Shown here: one piece after another, positions 20,301-34,100 of the stretch
How the letters are laid out: each line of letters starts with the position of its first letter
Position numbering within the stretch: the stretch's first letter is position 1
DNA from: Microplitis mediator
Lineage: Eukaryota > Arthropoda > Insecta > Hymenoptera > Braconidae
Length of the DNA: 64,000 nt
Direction of reading: 5' to 3'
Assembly: GCF_029852145.1 (NCBI RefSeq)
Contig: NC_079977.1
Span: forward strand, 7,522,837-7,586,836
The notes under the pieces: generated by a model
Databases searched by the model: none
What the model was told of the DNA's origin: nothing
The model's input: only the letters and a program-made list of their open reading frames with translations
Made by a program: the position numbers and the translations under genes

Positions 20301-23034
20301 TAATAATTATCATTATCATCATCATAATCATAATAATTATCATTATCGTTAATTAACAATTAATTACCGATATACGTACTGTATACTGACTTAATTAAAT
20401 AATTACGTATTTTAATTATCAATTTCTACCTTCTACACGGCATTCTAAACACATCTAAATGTTTTTTTTTCTTTTCTTTTTTTTTTTTTTAATAATAGGT
20501 TCTTATAATTAGATTCCAAAGCCGTTAATTATTTTTAACTTCGTTCACTCTGCGTTACAATTTAAATATTTATCGGTTTTTTTATTTTTTATTCATTAAT
20601 ATTATGCATTATTATTTAGTTTAACACAGCAAGCTCATCAATTAAATACGTTAGCTCTTGACATTTATTTATTTCAATATATATTTATTGAGATTGGAAC
20701 ATTAAAGCAGGTTCCGGGAGTAAGGAAGCGGCAGCTCGACGCACATACTCTCAATTTTATAAATATTAATTAATTAATAATAAGCTGCTAATTTTTTTGC
20801 GCGTCGAGTTTATATTTTATTTAAATATATATTTTATATACTTTTAATATTTATTAATTAAATACTTTATAAATATAATTTATTTATTCGTGGCTTCAAT
20901 GAAAAAATTTTCGTTAATATTAATCAATTAATAATTATTAATTATTTATTAACTATTTATGGTTAATTAAATAAATTAATTATTATTATTAATCAATAAT
21001 AAGTTACTAATACATCGGTATATCTTGTACTATATCGCGTAATTTAATTATAATAATTTATACTTGTAATTATTTACAAAATCTTACAAAGTAAAATTTA
21101 CAAATTTTTTTTTTATTTATTTTCTTTTCACTTTTAGACGCGAGGTCTATTTATTATTCATCTGCTAACGTAATTGTTTCTTGGTCTTCTTCGGTAGTCC
21201 GTAGAAACCATGTTAATTTTTTTTTTAATTGTTTAAGGTCTTTATGGTAAAAAATAAATTTTTTTATTTACGAGGCCCGGAAATTTTTTTAGGAAGTAGA
21301 TGTTAACTTTTTTTTTTTTTAAAGCTCAATCGCATGATAAAGTGAGAAACCAGAAGTGGAAGATGAGAGATATGAAAACATTGCAAGCTGTGATATGATT
21401 TTTTTTTAAAATTAATACATTAATGGCTGGGATATAGAATTTAATTTTTTTTTTGAAAATTAATTACTTTTTTAATTTTTCAAAATAAACGAGTAATTAT
21501 ATTGTAATTAAAAAAATATTTTCCGACTCTATTTCAAAATTGTTTAGTAAAAGTTCATTTAAAAAAACATATTTGAGATAAAAAATTTTATTTCGAAATT
21601 TTGAATTTTCAAACAAAATCAAATTTTAAACGAAAAATAAGTAACTATTTTTGAAATTTGAAAAAAGTTTTTATAATTTTACTCTGAAATTCAACAATCA
21701 AAAAATTTTTTTGAAAACGTGTTTGAAGTCAAGAATTTATTTTACTTCGAAATTTCAATTGCTCAAATAATTTTGCAATTAAAAATAAATTATTTTTAAT
21801 TAACTAGTAAGTCTTCTAAACCAAATTTTGTAGTTCATGGATGTGTAAAAAAAATTTTTTTAATAAAAATTTCATGATCTTTTTCATTAAAAGAAGAAAA
21901 AATTTATCGTAAAATTTTTTTTCTTGCATATGAATTAATTCTCGTTTAATTTATAAATTTTTTCAAAGCTGCTTTAAAATTTCGCGGTAAATATTCCATT
22001 CAGAATACCTTTAGCTTGACTTAAATCTTTTTATATTAAAACAAGAATTACATTTTTTAATTAAAAAAAAAAAAAAAATATTTTGAAAAATCTAGATTAA
22101 AAAAAATTAAATTCTCTCTACTTTCCCAAAACATTAATGAGTTAATTTGATTAACTTTAATTAATTATTTAAATATAAAGAACACGTGCTTATCAGTCGA
22201 TTAATTTGCCTTTATAAATTGACTATTTGTTTTTACTAAAACGATTATTATTATTTATTATTTTCATCATTTATCGTTACTTTTAATAAACAAAAAATGT
22301 GAGAAAAAAAATTGAGATCTATTTTTTGCACCACGTGAACGGAAGAACTTGAAACCTATACATATATATTTTTTTATATTGATATAAATTTATAATTTAT
22401 AAATATCGCAATCTACGTACAAGCCACCGAGTTTCTTTAACCCTGGACTGGTATCTATTTTCTTTTTTATTTTTAATAATTTATAATTGCTAGTTAATTT
22501 AATTAGTTTGTTGTTGCTGTAATTAACACTTCATCTCGCGTACAAAAGATATATCAGACAAGAATATCATTATTTATTAATATTATTATTATTTTTATTT
22601 ATAATTTTTTTCTTTTTAAATGCTAGTCATATTTGACTGATAAAAATTTCAATTCTTTTTATTAAACTTTTCAATCTATTGTCATTATTATTGATAAATT
22701 TTTTACCTTTTATTACTTCATTAACTTATCGCTTATACGATCTTATTACTTATACCAAAATAATTATTTATTATTAAATAAATTTATATATTTATGCAAC
22801 ATTTAAATTATTTTAAAGTATTACAATCAGTCTCGATTTAATTAAAATTATTTAATAATAAATATTAATATAATTATTTTAATTGTGTTTATGTGCAGTG
22901 TCATAAAATAAGTATAAGTTTATTAATTAATATAATTAATGTCATTAATAAGCAATCATTAGTCACTGGAAATTAATAATCATTTTTTTTTATGAAAACA
23001 AATTATATTAAAAAAATTTCTTTCGCGCTTTAAT
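17364..23034. other. Long AT-rich stretch without genes; possible 3' UTR or intergenic DNA
   Basis: About 5.7 kb with very low GC, many ATTATT and AATTAATT runs, and no open frame worth calling. Unlike the rest of the window it shows few TIR elements. It lies downstream of the TMEM132 gene on the minus strand. A very long 3' UTR, as many neuronal genes have, is possible but not shown by the sequence. A purine-rich block is at 18220-18370. Confidence 0.35.
19736..19792 (-). other. tRNA-like 3' half (B-box) fragment
   Basis: The minus strand contains AGAGTTCGAATCCAGG, which matches the RNA polymerase III B-box core GTTCGAATCC. It is preceded by an anticodon-arm-like segment (TTCAATAATCAAAAGGTC) and followed by ATTTTTT, a pol III-type terminator. 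No convincing A-box, acceptor pairing or T-stem pairing was found. It is therefore best read as a decayed tRNA or tRNA-derived SINE fragment, not a functional tRNA. Confidence 0.35.
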
Positions 23035-23039
23035 TTTTT

Positions 23040-23750
23040 AATTTGAAAGCCGCATATTTTTTAAACGAATTAATTTACAAAAAAAAGTTTAAAATATATT
23101 TTGTAAAGAATTAAATTCTTTACAATATATATTTCATGAAATTTTCTGTAATTCCAATACGTGATGAGTTATTATCAAAAAACAACCAATAATTTTTTTA
23201 AACTTTTTCCCGCTATTATTTAAAATGTTTGATGTCATATATTTTTTAAGCAAACTAATTTACAAAAAAAAGTTTGAAATATATTTCGTAAAGAATTTAA
23301 TTTTTTACAATTTATATTCAATGAAATTTTCTGTGATTCCAATACGTAATGAGTTATCATCAAAAAACAACAAATAATTTTTTTAAACTTTTTCCCGCTA
23401 TTATTTAAAATGTTTGATGTCATATATTTTTTAAACAAATTAATTTACAAAAAAAAGTTCAAAATATATTTTGTAAAAAATTAAATTTTTTACAATTCAT
23501 ATTCAACGCAATTTTCTGTAATTCCAATACGTAGTGAGTTATCATCAAAAAACAATAAATAATTTTTTTAAACTTTTTCCTGCTATTATTTAAAATGTTT
23601 GACGTCATATATTTTTAAAAGAAATCAATATACAAAAAAAAGTTTGAAATATTTTTCGTAGAGAGTTTAATTCTCTACAATTTCTGATCAAAAAATTTTT
23701 TCATAATTTCAATACGTGATGAATTATTTCTAAAAAACTATAGATACTTT
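23040..23750. repeat. About 185-bp tandem repeat, roughly four units
   Basis: TTTGATGTCATAT (or GACGTCATAT) starts at 23228, 23412 and 23598, giving 184 and 186 base spacing. Shared words include AATTTACAAAAAAAAGTT, TTCCAATACGTAATGAGTTA and TAATTTTTTTAAACTTTTTC. The first and last units are partial. Each unit has a small hairpin, GTAAAGAATTTAATTCTTTAC-like, that differs between units by paired changes. Frames here are not genes. Confidence 0.85.
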
Positions 23751-24377
23751 TTTTTCAATCCTGAGTTTATCATAATTCAAATAAATATACAAAAGCTTAT
23801 TAAAAATCTTTACTAATTACTTGATAAAAGTAATTATTAAAATAAAAAAAAAAAATTAATTAATTTTTCCAGCGATTTTAGTTTTTTTTTATAAATAAAT
23901 AAAAATATTCCATCCATTCTATTGATTTCAGTCAAGGATGAATTAACAAAAACAAAAACAAAAAAAAAAAATAAATAAATAAACAAGCTGACAAACAATA
24001 AATATAAATATACAATACATTAATTAGCAATTGTACCAGTAAAGGGTTAAAGTTATTTTATAATTTAGCATACGCATTAATTTACGTGCTGCTATAAAGC
24101 TGACTAGAATACATTGTCATACATTTATATACACATATACACACATACATGATACACTACACGATTTACCTACCCATATATATGTATATATATGTATACA
24201 AAATGTAAGGATACATATTTGTATAATTTATGGCTGTGAATATGTAAAACGTAACATATTCTTTGGAAAAAAAAAAAAAAAACCGCACACTTATCCACAT
24301 AACGTAGCACTAAGTCGACGTGAGTTTGTATCGATTAAAGCCGACTAGGATTAATGTTCCACGTATACACACACGAA

Positions 24378-24383
24378 TTTAAT
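24378..24383 (-). terminator. Possible ATTAAA polyadenylation signal of TMEM132
   Basis: TTTAAT on the plus strand reads ATTAAA on the minus strand about 150 bases after the stop. Many AATAAA words occur further downstream, so a longer 3' UTR is equally possible. Confidence 0.2.
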
Positions 24384-24532
24384 ACAAGTATATATTTATA
24401 TTAATATATATACGTGTGTAAGATGGAAAAAGTAAAATCTTAAGAAGGATTAGTGGCTGCACCTGACAGATAACGTCTTGGATATTAAATAGACTTTGCC
24501 CAGTCAACTAAATCGTGCAGCCGGGCTGTTAC

Positions 24533-25127
24533 CTAGGCATTCGATTCCTTCAAGTTATCAAAATACTGCATGATTTGATTGTAATCCATACCAAGATTAA
24601 GGTCATCTAGGGCCGGTGTTTCTACTAGCGAAGCCATCGTTTCATTCAACTCTTGATTTGAGACTGTGGACGACGAACTGGATGAGGAAGAGCTGGATAA
24701 GTTAGACGAGAACATTGGATTCCCGACAATTGTCGCGCGTTTTATTTCGCGAGGGATTATTTCTTTAGGTTTCTCCTCGTTTACTTTTTTCAGCTCGACA
24801 AACTCCTCGTCGTCTATAGTCTGGGCCTCTTCGTTCTTTGATACGGGATTAGCGCTGGGCTTCGTGCTGTGAGTCTTTGGATGATGGTGGTGATGGTGAT
24901 GCTTTACATGCCGATGGTTTGCGTGATGATTACGATGCTGATGCTTCTTTGGTGTCTCTGGCAGACGCGCTGTCACTCCAGTGTTTCTATGAGGTGGTAC
25001 TGGCGGCTTGTAATCTTCATTGTTATTTGCTAGGTCCGTTACTCCTGCTCCTGAGGATGCGGGAACTGATGCTGGTGATGTGATACCGTGAGGTGGTAAT
25101 GGTGGAGGGACATCTTTGACCTCATTT
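24533..25127 (-). CDS. TMEM132: TMEM132 exon I, C-terminal exon
   Basis: 595 bases from acceptor TTTTACAG to the stop TAG at 24535-24533. It encodes a Pro-rich segment, a His-rich run (seven consecutive His), a Ser-run, then the conserved end LGMDYNQIMQYFDNLKESNA. The last ten residues closely match other TMEM132 C-termini. Confidence 0.93.
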
Positions 25128-28100
25128 CTGTAAAATTAAATTTTTAAATTACAATTTTATGTTAAAAATTTAGATGAAAAAGAATGAGAAAAAAAAAAAT
25201 TTATTATTTTTCTATTTGAAAATTATGATTTAATTTAATGGGTCATTTTCCGCGGTTTGTTCAAGCTCTTGAGCTCGGAAAAATTTTTGTGTTCTTTGGG
25301 TTTAAAAAAAGTTATGTCTTGTATTGATCTATGAAAATAAAAAAAATTGAAAATAATTAAAAAAAACAAGCAATTCTCAAATTTTTAGTTACACAGAAAA
25401 AAAGGATTTCTTGGAGCAAGAAATATTTTGTATTATGAATTGAAGACAAAAATTTTCTTAGGACTGAAAAAAATTTATTGGCGCAAGAAATTTATTTCAA
25501 GCCTCTAAATTTTTTTTTTCGTCCCAAGAAAATTTTTGTTTTCAATTTATAATGCAAATAATTTCTTGGGCCAAGTAAAAATTTTCTTGGAGTGAGTAAA
25601 AATTTTTTGTATTAAGAATCCTTTTTTTTCGGTGTATGATTATTCTTAATGAAACGCATGGATTCAGACAGAAATAAATATAAGAAATTTAGATAAAGAG
25701 TTAAAGGAGTCTTGAATCAGATCAGACTGACGAGCTGTGAAATATCCGAGAAAAATTACGAAAAAAGTAATTTTTCAAATGTTTCGTTGACGATATTTAT
25801 TAAACCAATAATTCGATTACAATAAATTACGCAGTGATTAAAAAAGATTGTAAAGACAGAAATCTGGTGTAATTTTCTGGTGATAAATCACATTATGAAA
25901 TAATGAAAATAAATAAATCGTATATAGTTAGTATTGAATATTAGTTTGAAAAAAATTATTTAATATTAATGCTTGAATTTTTAATATTTGCTTGATAGGC
26001 CACTGATAGAAAGATTTATTGATGCTGAATAAATTATTTATTTACGGAAATGATTAAATAAATATTTATTAATAATTAATAAATTGATTATTTGATGTGA
26101 ATTTGTTGAGTTTAATAAATATTTACTAAAAGTCAATAAATTTTAATTCAGACCGCTGAAAAGTTAAAGTAATACAGAAATTTAATATATGTGACTCGAT
26201 AACTTCTTAATTCGAACTAACTATGATAAATTTATCATATTTATCATAAAGTTTGTGCCCCACATGGTTCAATATTTGTTATTACGATAACATAAATAAT
26301 TATTATTGGTTATTATAAAAATACAGAATACAATATATTTTATTATTTATGCATTTAAAACTATTATTAGTAGGTAACGTTAACCGATTGTCGATTCAAT
26401 TTAATTCACGGATGAAGACTGAAAAAAAATAGAGTCTTTAGCGTTTTTTGAAACCTGAACAGAGGGTTAAATATTTCGTGTTTTCAAAAATTCTAATTAG
26501 TCTTGGAGAAATTTTAAAACAATTCTCATTTATTCTACAAGTGCAACAAAGATAGTCCTGTTTATTTTTCCGAGTGTGAGAAACAGGTCCGGTGGCGTTT
26601 TCCCTTAAGTCACATTAATTTTTTTGGGTTCAACAAAATTATTTATATCCAACTCGACAAATTTTTTTTGTGCCTGGGAAAATCGATTGATGAGCTTTGA
26701 TATGATCATTTAGGTCAACAGTGAACATTCTTTACGCATGAATAGAATATACTTGGTATCATTCACTATATTATAGGTCATTTTCAATGATGTACGAATA
26801 TTTTGGGAATTTGTTATGTGCAGCATATTTTTGTCTAATTGATATATATCGTCCAATCATTAATTTATGGATTATGAAGCTGTGGGTATTGTGTAGCGAT
26901 TTATTATGTGAATATCAAAAAAAATGTAATCAAAACAAATAATACGTTCGATAAATATAAAATTTTTTAAATATTAATAAATATTCGTCAGCTACCAATA
27001 GATTAATATTTTCCGTAAATAAATATTTATAATACATAAAATATATGATCATTGAGTGTTGAAAATTTTTTTTTATTTAATTAAATAATTCATAAAATTT
27101 AAAAGATTTATTTTAAATAAAAGATTTATTTAAAATAAATCTGTTTATTAAAAATAATAAAAACGGTATTTTTATATCGAGCAAAGCTCATTCTGGAGTA
27201 GGGGATGCCTGTTTGTTACCCTCACCAAAAATATCAGCAAGATAGACTTGAGGTTATTCATACTAAATTTGTCAATTTGGTGGTTTATATTCTAGGGTAG
27301 AGGTACCATTTTTGGTCATTCCAGGGCCAGTTTTGAACATTTAAAAAATTGAAACAAAATCATCCGTTAAATACGGAATGATATAATCAATTATTTAAAT
27401 ATGTCCGAAGATACTTTTATCACACAATGGAAGTTTTTTTTTATACTTTTTCATTAATTGAAATAAAGTATTAAATATCCAAAAATGGAGCAGTGGCCAC
27501 TCTCTAGAGGTTTCAATAATAATATAGAAGATCAATATAAATTTTTCAACATACTGGGATTTTACAATAAGCTCACCGACTTTGAACTTTGAACTTTGTT
27601 TTTTTTTTTATATTAGATCAATAACTTGATAGACTTCCAGAAATTTAAAAATAGAATAACTTCAATATTTCCAAAACTGGACTTAGAAGTACATTGTCTA
27701 CAGAATTAGTTGTCTAATCAAACATAACGTTAAGTTATGTGTCGAGATCATTATTACTTGAAATTGTAAACAAATACTCTGACAATTTGAACTATTTGAG
27801 AGATTCGTTCTGCTGTTTTAAATCGGCTGGTACAAATTTATAAAAATATTGATTGCACACTGAGAAAAAGAAATACTATTTTCCAAACAAGAATTTCTTA
27901 GTTCAAGAAATCCGTTTAAAATATTTATTTTATTATTACTAATTATCAATTTCTTGAGAAAAGAGCATCAAATTAATTTTTTTTATTATATGAGTAAACA
28001 AAAGAATAGCTTTACTTGAATTCTTGAAAATTAGTAAGAATATATGTTCTTGTATCTAGTAAATGTTCTTGATAAAAGTATTTTTTTTTTCTCAGTATAC

Positions 28101-31100
28101 TGTATATTTATTATCAATCGTTATTGGACTAGTTGTTTTTATATTTTTTTAAAATTTATCTTAGAACATCGTTGTTATTTATTATTTCACTTGGTAAATT
28201 TTTAATAAAATCTTTCTATCAGCGTGCAAATTTAATGAAAATTTTTATATTTATATATATGGGCGAAGATAAGCAATAACGTGTCAACCCACTAAAAATT
28301 GATTTGTGAATTTTTATACCATATGCTTCCTTAGTAATTAAAAAATGTATATTGAGTAGTCGAGGGTTAAAAACATTTTTTTAAATCATAAAATCAAAAA
28401 AATTGTAGACACAAATTAATTATCTGGGATGATACTTTTTGTAAAATCGAGTTAATAAGTAACTTGAGTTGAAATACTACATTTCAGAGCGTTATTGATT
28501 ATCTAGAGTAAAAATTCTAGCAATTTGGTAGATTATTGCAAAAATCATAAGTAAAATTTTCTTATTACAAGTTAAAAATTTTACAAGTATGAATGTAGCA
28601 GACATCAGAGAAATTTTAAATTATAAATAAACAGAGTAAATAATTATAAAAGTAATATTTATAAAAATGCTCTTATTAATTTTTAAATGCGTATTTTTTA
28701 AAAATGTTATTTTATTAATTATTTACTCAATTTATTTATAATTTTAATTTTGTCTGATGTCTGCTACATTCACACTCGTAAAATTTTTATGTAATTAACT
28801 TTATACGGAACAATATTTCTGTTGTAATGATCTTAGCAATATGGGGTCAAGTTATTACAGATGAATTGGATTTAGTCGGCAAGTATGAGAGTAATTTTAC
28901 AAAACCGAAGAATCAAATTTCATGAAACGTTTTTGAGAATTAGATTAGCCATTTTTTTATATTTTGTAATACAAAATTCAAGTATGAGACTGAAGTTAGT
29001 CGACGTCTAATTTTTGAATTTTTTTAAACGATAAATTAAAAAAAAAAATATTTAAAAAAAATGCACCTGTAGTTTTTAAAATTTCCTACATGTGCATATT
29101 CTTATTATTTTTTTTTTAATTGATTTGTTAAAAAAAAAAAATCCGAAAATTTTTAATTGCCTGCTAACTTCAGGGTCATGATCTAAGTTTATTTTTTATG
29201 GATTTACATATTTTAGATCCTCAATCTATTATATTTTTTAATAAAATCACAGAAGTAATTTATGCTTGAATAATTCGAGAGAAATTTTCAAAAATAGTTT
29301 TAAATCTTTAAAGGAAATTTTCACAAAATGGTATCATGTTGGTTGATACATTTGCTGATCTACTTCCATACATAATAAAATAAAAATAAATAACCCACTG
29401 TCTTTTTCTCGGAAATAAAATAAAATAACCTACTTACCCATTGCGTGTAGAAGATGTAACAGGACCATCCAAAATTTGTGTCTTAGCTGCATCATTTTTC
29501 TGCATATAATTACGTACTCTGTCACGTTTGCAGTAGGTAGTGGTATCAATTGGCGTAACAGTGACACGATTTCCCGCCGCTGGGAGTTCAATATGATTTG
29601 GATTATCAAAGCTGGTACCTAAATCACCGGCATCATCGTCAACTTCACCTGCCAGTGGGTTGTTTGTCACTCGTACCTGAAATAACGTCAACAACAAAAA
29701 AAAAAATTACAAAAACAATCTCAATCTTAATTTAAATAGTAACAATGGTTTAGTGGTCGATAAATAAAATATATATAGTAAAGAACATCAGTTAAAGTCA
29801 CCACTAATGACTCGTGAAGATGGGCAATACGCCAAAAATTCAACAGTCACGACATACAATTGCTTTACCCTCTATCTTTAACTTCCAGTTCAACAGTATC
29901 TGTATCTATCTATCTATATATATGCACATATATGTATATATATATGTATATATGTACCTTTGTGTAAAGTCGATCACGAAGAAGCAATGTCTGAGTTAAA
30001 AGTTTAAATACCTGTTGAGGAGCACAAGCAGCTCGTTCAAGTGTTGCCCTACCAAGCCATACCCAATCATGTGCATTGGTCGTCGACTCACGAGGTCTAC
30101 GAGCTGATGCCAATTGTTGGCTGGCTGCCGCAGCTCGTGCCCTGACAGCTCCTAACATTGGGATGCTTGGTAATGGTGAATCCGATTGATGGGGTTTGAA
30201 TTTACTGGCGTACACGACGCATGAAATTACGAACACGAGAATAGCAAATCCAAATGCTGCTAGCAGAACATACATTCCTATTTCTAAAGGTGTCATGTGG
30301 CTGGCATTGTGATGACGTACTCCTACACCACCTACGCCACCTAAAGAATTAATCAATTGCAGGTTATTGATTATTGATTTCTGATATAAAAGATTTAAAA
30401 TTATTTATTTAGCTTTTAGTTTATAAATAAATAAGTCAACAATCAATGAATGAATGAATAAATTGGTAGTTACCAATGAGTATGTCATGCAAATCAGGAG
30501 CAACCTCGCGTCCTGTTTTTCGCTCGCGGTGGTGGTGAGAGGAGCCACCTTGAACCATACCCCCACCGTCGTTCTGGACGAATTCCGGTCGATGCGGAAG
30601 GTCGCTAGACGCAAAATCAACCTCAACGTTCGCCGTCGCAGTAGCCAATGCTTGAGCACCACCTTGTCCGTTGTTATTTGCCCTTGATCCTTTAGCTCTC
30701 CTGCCGGCGTTCGCTCCTGACATCCTGCATGCCTCTGCTAACTGCAGAGTTACTCTCAGCAGATCTCCGTGACCTTCTCCGACTGCTATCACTCGCGGAT
30801 GGTGCGATGCGACCATCGGTGCGAATGCCACTACCTCGGGGTCTAAACTCTCTACCGTCAGATGATAATCACTTACGGCTATTTCTCGCAATGGAGTTTT
30901 CATTGAATCCGAGAATTCGATATCTATATCTAGAAGTCCTTCCTAAAAGTTATAAATTCAATTTAGCCATAACATTATATAAATTCAATTCTATAAGATA
31001 AAAAATACCCAATACCCAATCACTTTCCACCGGAGTAAAAAGTCATTGGGTTAAAAAAAATTACTAAGTAAAATACGAGCACGATTTTTAATTTTCATAC

Positions 31101-34100
31101 GAATTTATCAAGATTTTAAGTAACAAATAACTCAAGTTCAATTAAATATTATGGAAATATTTAATTGTTATTGATGTTTAAAATAAATAAATCGAATGCA
31201 CCATTAGCAGATCATGGAAAAATACTCGGTACTAGCATTCAATTGAAAATATCCCGAATGTAAATCAAAGAATAATATATATTTTAATTACGATCACTAT
31301 AATAATATAACAAAATAATAATACACTTTGATGTCAATAACTAATTATTATATATTCCTGCAGTACATACATATTTGAAAATAAATTCAACAATAACGAA
31401 ATTTAAAAAGCAAAAAATAATAACCAATCCATGAAGCTTGTGGTGAATTTTTATTTATTTAAAATAATTTATAAATATTTTTTTTAGTGTTCAATCTTTC
31501 TTGAACTGTCAACTTGTCTTATCTAAGTCATTCTGATTCAAATAATATCAACGTTTAATGTTTTAAAGTAAATTTTTAGCGAACATAAAAACTGTGTGTA
31601 CAGATCATTACACTGTAAAAAATTTTTGGGGTGAAAATGGTCCCCGAAGACTTTATACGGTTTGCTAGGTGTGAAATATCAAGCGGTGTACTTTTAACAC
31701 GGTATGATGATTTTCTTTTCCTTATAAAAAAAATCCAAATGAGAATCCAGCCTTGATTCCTATGTGGGTTCCCACGTGGCGTTTTTGGATGGATTCCCAT
31801 ATGGTTTTCTATTGGGATCCAGCATAGACCTCGATATAGATTCTTATATGGGTTCCTATGAGAATCCACACCATGCCAAATCCATATGGGAACCTAGTAT
31901 AGATTCCTATGTGGATGTTTATAATGATTTTTCATGGGAATCTGCACTATGTCTTTTATGAATTGGGAATAAGGAAAACTATCAAAAAGCGTCACGTTAT
32001 TAATACAAATACCATAAAAAGCGTATGTGTTTTCATAAGCTTTCTTGGAGAACGATGTTCTTCGGAGAACGAGTACCTTTGTACGATTCCTAATTTAGTG
32101 TTTCATTAAAATTATTTGCAATTTCTATAAAGATGGAATACTTCTTGAGTTAATTAATAAATCAATAACTTATTGAAAAAATTAATGTAAAGAGCGTCAA
32201 TTAATCAATTCTTGGTTAAAAAGTATCCTGTCAATAGAATATTAATCTATTCTTTTATTAATATCCGCGTATCAATAGACGATAGACATAGAAATTTAGA
32301 TACCCCGGATTCTATAGAAATTACTTATAAAGAAACCCAGTTTCCTATATGAATTTCCCACAAAAAAATCCATATACCCAAATTCCTACATGGGAATCCA
32401 AGTACCCACAGTTCCCTATATGGATTCCCTACATTGGAATCCAGATACCCATGGTTTCTTACATGGATTCTTATATAAATCCATACACTCCTATATTAAT
32501 TCCAATCCCTGTTTAGAAAATCTCATAGAATCTAATAAATTCTCATAAATTTCCATAGAGATTTTATAAGAATGAATGAGTTCTATGAGAAGTGCTATAG
32601 TTAAGGATAGGGCCTTATACATACAACTATACGAATCTATCGAATTTTTTTAGCAGGGATGGATTCTTACACAAATTCATACTTTCCTATATAGATTCCT
32701 ATGGATTCCCATGCAATCTCGCATGGGTTTTTTTGATAGAGTTTACACTGTCCGGTGTTACTACATCAAATTTTGTCCAACGATATAATCTGTCATTTAA
32801 AATTATCAAATAACAATTAGGCTGCACTATATAATTATTATTATTTATCTAGATTATTTTGAAATAAAAATTAAATACTTAGTGTTCAAGTAATCAAGAA
32901 TCGAGAGTTTTCAATAAATAACTTTTACATTTACACCATTGGTGGTGTGGACGTTCTAATTCACACGGTCCAAAATTTAACACCGTACATCGTGTCACCT
33001 TAACACCGGCAGTGTTAAAAATTTTAACACCGAATCATTCACACCACACCGCGGACTCAAAATTTTTTACAGTGTACGAAAAGTTTGTTGTGTGTATTAA
33101 CAAGATGATCGAGTACTAGTTTAATAAATCCGACAAATTAAACCTAAACTAGATCAGATAATTTAAAAGAATAAACTAAACATTTAATCAATTTCAATAT
33201 CTCAGATAAATCAGCAAAGAGTATTATCAATTCGTTTGCAGTTCACAGACTAAAATTTATCTGGGAAATGTTAAAACACTTGAAGCTTGTACTTCTTCCA
33301 AAAATACATGACATAAAAAATGCACGTCGGTGCTCGCTGTTTGAAATGGTTATTTAAACGCATTTATATTTCTTAACAAATATGTAAATATTCAATGTGC
33401 TGGATGTAAATTCAAATATAGTTCTTTCATTAATAATAAATTTTTCATCTACGGTTTATTATATGACAGTTACATAAATATATTTAGTAGGTCATATTTT
33501 AGGTATTGAGTTTGTTACTGTAACTGGGGTTCAATTTTTTATAGGTCATTAAACAAAAAAAAAATTTTGCTACTTTAATATTTATAAACAACACTAACAA
33601 AATATTAAAAATAAATTAATGATATATTTAATGCACAAAATATATTGTAAAAAATTTTGTAATCTCTTAAAGTAAATTTAATAAAAAGATTATTTCTTAA
33701 GCTTTAATTTCCTCTTTTTTCATTTCTCAACGTCAATCCTTTAATTTACTAAATGAGCAAAAATGACTTCTTGAAAATTAAAGTTTTGTTTTATTTTTAG
33801 ACAAAAAAAAAGCTGACTCCATTATCATCAAAGCATTAAACTAAAGTCTTAAGCTTTAAAATGGCTTTTTCCCCATTCCGTTACGATAATTCTAACCCGA
33901 GTTACAGGTTCTCAAACTCACTAATTTATTTCCAATAACAAAGTAATCCTAAATTTATATCCCTAATTAAATACAAATAAATTAAATAAATGAGTTTAAG
34001 CAACTTTACTAATGTTATTTGACATTCTCTCACTTATCTCTACTCTTCGGTCTAGACACTAAGTCAACTAGCAATAAAAACCGATAAACCGACTCGTAAA

